The notes beneath the pieces were generated by a model that saw nothing but the letters and a program-made list of their open reading frames with translations, was not told the DNA's origin and searched no databases. DNA of 6,640 nucleotides from an uncultured Lachnospiraceae bacterium (GTDB lineage Bacteria; Bacillota; Clostridia; Lachnospirales; Lachnospiraceae): positions 1 through 6,640 of the forward strand of contig CAMPBP010000072.1 in NCBI GenBank assembly GCA_946639085.1, in the 5' to 3' direction. Each line of letters begins with the position of its first letter. Position 1 is the first letter of the stretch. The position numbers were made by a program, and so were the translations under genes. Of the stretch, positions 5,151-6,640 are shown in pieces.

Positions 5151-5171
5151 AAGAGGGGAATTACCCCTCTT
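5151..5171 (-). promoter_or_regulatory. Intercistronic stem-loop between two pilin-like genes
   Basis: A perfect 8-bp stem AAGAGGGG/CCCCTCTT with a 5-base loop begins one base after the TAA (5175-5173) of the 157-aa gene and ends just before the AGGAGG of the 133-aa gene. On the minus strand only TTT follows, so it is not a full terminator. Such positions commonly stabilise the upstream mRNA segment or reduce downstream expression. Either effect would raise the 157-aa product relative to later genes. Confidence 0.6.
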
Positions 5172-5172
5172 A

Positions 5173-5646
5173 TTAAGGTGTTGTAGGTTCTTCCGTGAAT
5201 GTGATGCCTACGATCGCATTATTTGAAGAATCACGGATCACTTCACCGTAAAATAACTGTCCGGGATTGATGTAGTCGGCGTGTGTACGGTTCTTTGCAT
5301 TTTTAAGAAGCGTCATCTCAGCTGTTGACTGAATTTTGTTACCGCTTGTATCGTACACATATGTTGCACCGCCTGCGTTTTTGTTGGTTTTTACGGTGAT
5401 GTATGCGCCGTCAGATTTGGCCTCACAGTCTTTAATGAAGTTAAGGACTGTACCACCGGATATGTACTCGCCGTGATACTGAGTGTATCTGCTCTCTTCC
5501 ATGTCCGTAAACGTCTGGTCGATCTTTGTGATCGCCGACTCACCTTTTTGCTGTGAGAAGTTATATACTCTGAATGCAAAAAAGATGATCAAAAGTGCCA
5601 AAAACAAAGCTGCTATGATGTAAAGAATTTTTTGTGAATCTTTCAT
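5173..5646 (-). CDS. Pilin-like single-pass membrane protein, 157 aa
   Basis: ATG at 5646-5644 is preceded by AAGGAGAAACACACC, a strong site at good spacing. Residues 8-27 (LYIIAALFLALLIIFFAFRV) form one membrane helix after a short charged N-terminus (MKDSQK). An amphipathic helix (about 29-50) and a globular extracytoplasmic domain follow, with YHGEYISGGTVLNFIKDC (57-74), TYVYDTSGNKI and a C-terminal FYGEVIRDSSNNAIVGITF. The helix-then-strand layout is that of a pilin. It lacks a clear GxxxxE site, so processing by a Tad-type prepilin peptidase is doubtful. SRYT, the G-x-V-L-N-x-I stretch and the C-terminal end resemble the 133-aa neighbour. It lies directly after the platform protein gene and before a stabilising hairpin, which would suit an abundant subunit. 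That last point is inference. Confidence 0.87.
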   Translation of the reverse strand: MKDSQKILYIIAALFLALLIIFFAFRVYNFSQQKGESAITKIDQTFTDMEESRYTQYHGEYISGGTVLNFIKDCEAKSDGAYITVKTNKNAGGATYVYDTSGNKIQSTAEMTLLKNAKNRTHADYINPGQLFYGEVIRDSSNNAIVGITFTEEPTTP

Positions 5647-5667
5647 GGTGTGTGTTTCTCCTTCCTT

Positions 5668-6639
5668 TTAAAAAACTTCGCCAAACTCTGTTAACATATT
5701 GACTACGTACATTACAAACGGGTATATGATGTAAGCGCCTATTACGCTAAACAGAGGGATCATCATTAATGTTTTTGCTGTGCTTGAATTTTTCTTGATT
5801 ATCATGTCGGAATCTTCGCGCCTTTTGCCGTGATAGTATTCCCTTTCGGTTTCGAGATCGTCGAATGCGCCCTCCAAACCGACATCATCTGTTGCGATAA
5901 GCGAGTCTACCAGTCTTCTAAACGGTGGAAATCCCGATTCCTTTTCCTTTAATTCTTCAAGCGCGTCACGCTGTGAATACTCAAGGTTCATGATACATTC
6001 GGACAAGCTTTGTTTAAATGATTTTGCAAACCTCTCCATCCATTCAAGAACCGTATCAAGCATCATGCCGTCTTCGTGCATCAAGATAAGGATTACCGTT
6101 CTAAACTGCGCTACCTCGTCTTCTCGCTTTAATTTCCTTATATGAAACTTATATTCAAGCAATAACTCAGGTATGTAGTAACCGATGACCGATGCGACAA
6201 GTGCGATAACCAAGTAGTACCATTTATAGTAGTACGCCTCATATTCTTCGTGTCGCTTTTTTAACTCTGCTATAATGGCTTCTGCCATTTCATCGTTATA
6301 TTCATGCTCGGTTAAAAATGTGTGTACCTTTTCATCAAGGTTTTCATCGTAATCGCGAATCTCACCGTGTAGGTCTAAACTGATACGCTGTAAGTCTTCA
6401 CGATATTCTTCGCTTGGCACAAGTTCCTGTCCGTATGCTGATGAAAAATCGGATAACAGATACTTTTTTGATTTGTAACTGCCAAACAATACCACAACCG
6501 TTACGATTAAAAAGAACATTATCGCCCACAAATACTGCTTTACCAAAAAAGCGGGAAGGCCCGCTGTGTCACCGGTCGCTTTTAATTTATCCGTTAAACG
6601 CAGTGACTTTGAATAATTTTTGTTTATCCATTGATTCAT
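5668..6639 (-). CDS. T2SF-domain pilus assembly platform protein, TadB/TadC-like (5' end may lie outside window)
   Basis: At least 323 aa are visible. Predicted membrane helices are at about 37-54, 139-156 and 292-316. Between the second and third lies a cytoplasmic T2SF-type helical domain (about 168-290) with EVAQFRTVILILMHEDG, EWMERFAKSF, LVDSLIATDDVGLEGAFDDL and EREYYHGKRREDSDMIIKKN, followed by the Pro-containing last helix (MIPLFSVIGAYIIYPFVMYV). This is the usual layout of TadB/TadC platform proteins, which couple the motor ATPase to pilin assembly in the inner membrane. A long charged segment (about 62-137) separates the first two helices. ATG at 6639-6637 is one base from the window edge. 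No ribosome binding site can be seen, so the true start may lie further upstream. The gap to the next gene is 21 bp, consistent with one operon. Confidence 0.85.
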   Translation of the reverse strand: MNQWINKNYSKSLRLTDKLKATGDTAGLPAFLVKQYLWAIMFFLIVTVVVLFGSYKSKKYLLSDFSSAYGQELVPSEEYREDLQRISLDLHGEIRDYDENLDEKVHTFLTEHEYNDEMAEAIIAELKKRHEEYEAYYYKWYYLVIALVASVIGYYIPELLLEYKFHIRKLKREDEVAQFRTVILILMHEDGMMLDTVLEWMERFAKSFKQSLSECIMNLEYSQRDALEELKEKESGFPPFRRLVDSLIATDDVGLEGAFDDLETEREYYHGKRREDSDMIIKKNSSTAKTLMMIPLFSVIGAYIIYPFVMYVVNMLTEFGEVF

Positions 6640-6640
6640 A

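Noticed and set aside
3410..5176. Several plus-strand open frames of 60-80 codons (3410-3619, 4563-4799, 4857-5069, 4985-5176)
   Set aside because: All lie antisense inside well-supported minus-strand genes with good start sites and membrane-protein patterns. Their translations look like shadows.

Overview
The window looks like part of a low-GC Firmicutes plasmid or other theta-replicating element, most plausibly from a Clostridia/Lachnospiraceae-type host. That view rests on the AT-rich codon use, strong AGGAGG ribosome binding sites, consensus sigma-A promoters, a Rep_3-type initiator preceded by iterons, and a Tad-like pilus operon of the kind found in Clostridia. The host assignment is inference and no species can be named.

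Left part (1-1018). The C-terminal end of an unidentified plus-strand gene (1-165) runs into a perfect 14-bp stem terminator, which separates it from a convergent gene of unknown function (111 aa, minus, 208-543). That minus gene has a perfect consensus promoter (749-777) and a leader of about 200 nt. The leader contains an early intrinsic terminator and a series of hairpins, several of them mutually exclusive, so it looks like a cis-regulatory RNA or a source of a short RNA. Between the leader and the origin lie a 15-bp palindrome and an orphan plus-strand terminator.

Replication region (1019-2415). At least twelve clear copies of an iteron with core CCACCTTTTGAC, plus degenerate ones, are spaced mostly 21-23 bp apart and interrupted by an AT-rich stretch. 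They run directly into the promoter of a Rep_3-family initiator gene (278 aa). The true rep start is at 1579, downstream of that promoter.

Right part (2402-6640, all minus strand). A tightly packed operon, partly translationally coupled, is read from the right edge leftwards. It encodes a T2SF/TadC-like inner-membrane pilus platform protein, four single-pass membrane proteins with extracytoplasmic domains (pilin, pseudopilin or TadE-like candidates), a stand-alone HD-GYP cyclic-di-GMP phosphodiesterase, and a small ribbon-helix-helix-like protein whose 3' end overlaps rep. The motor ATPase and other platform genes would be expected beyond the right edge.

The overall reading is a plasmid backbone (iteron origin and Rep) abutting a plasmid-borne Tad-like surface-filament system that carries its own c-di-GMP hydrolase. 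Its role, whether adhesion, mating contact or something else, cannot be decided from this window.
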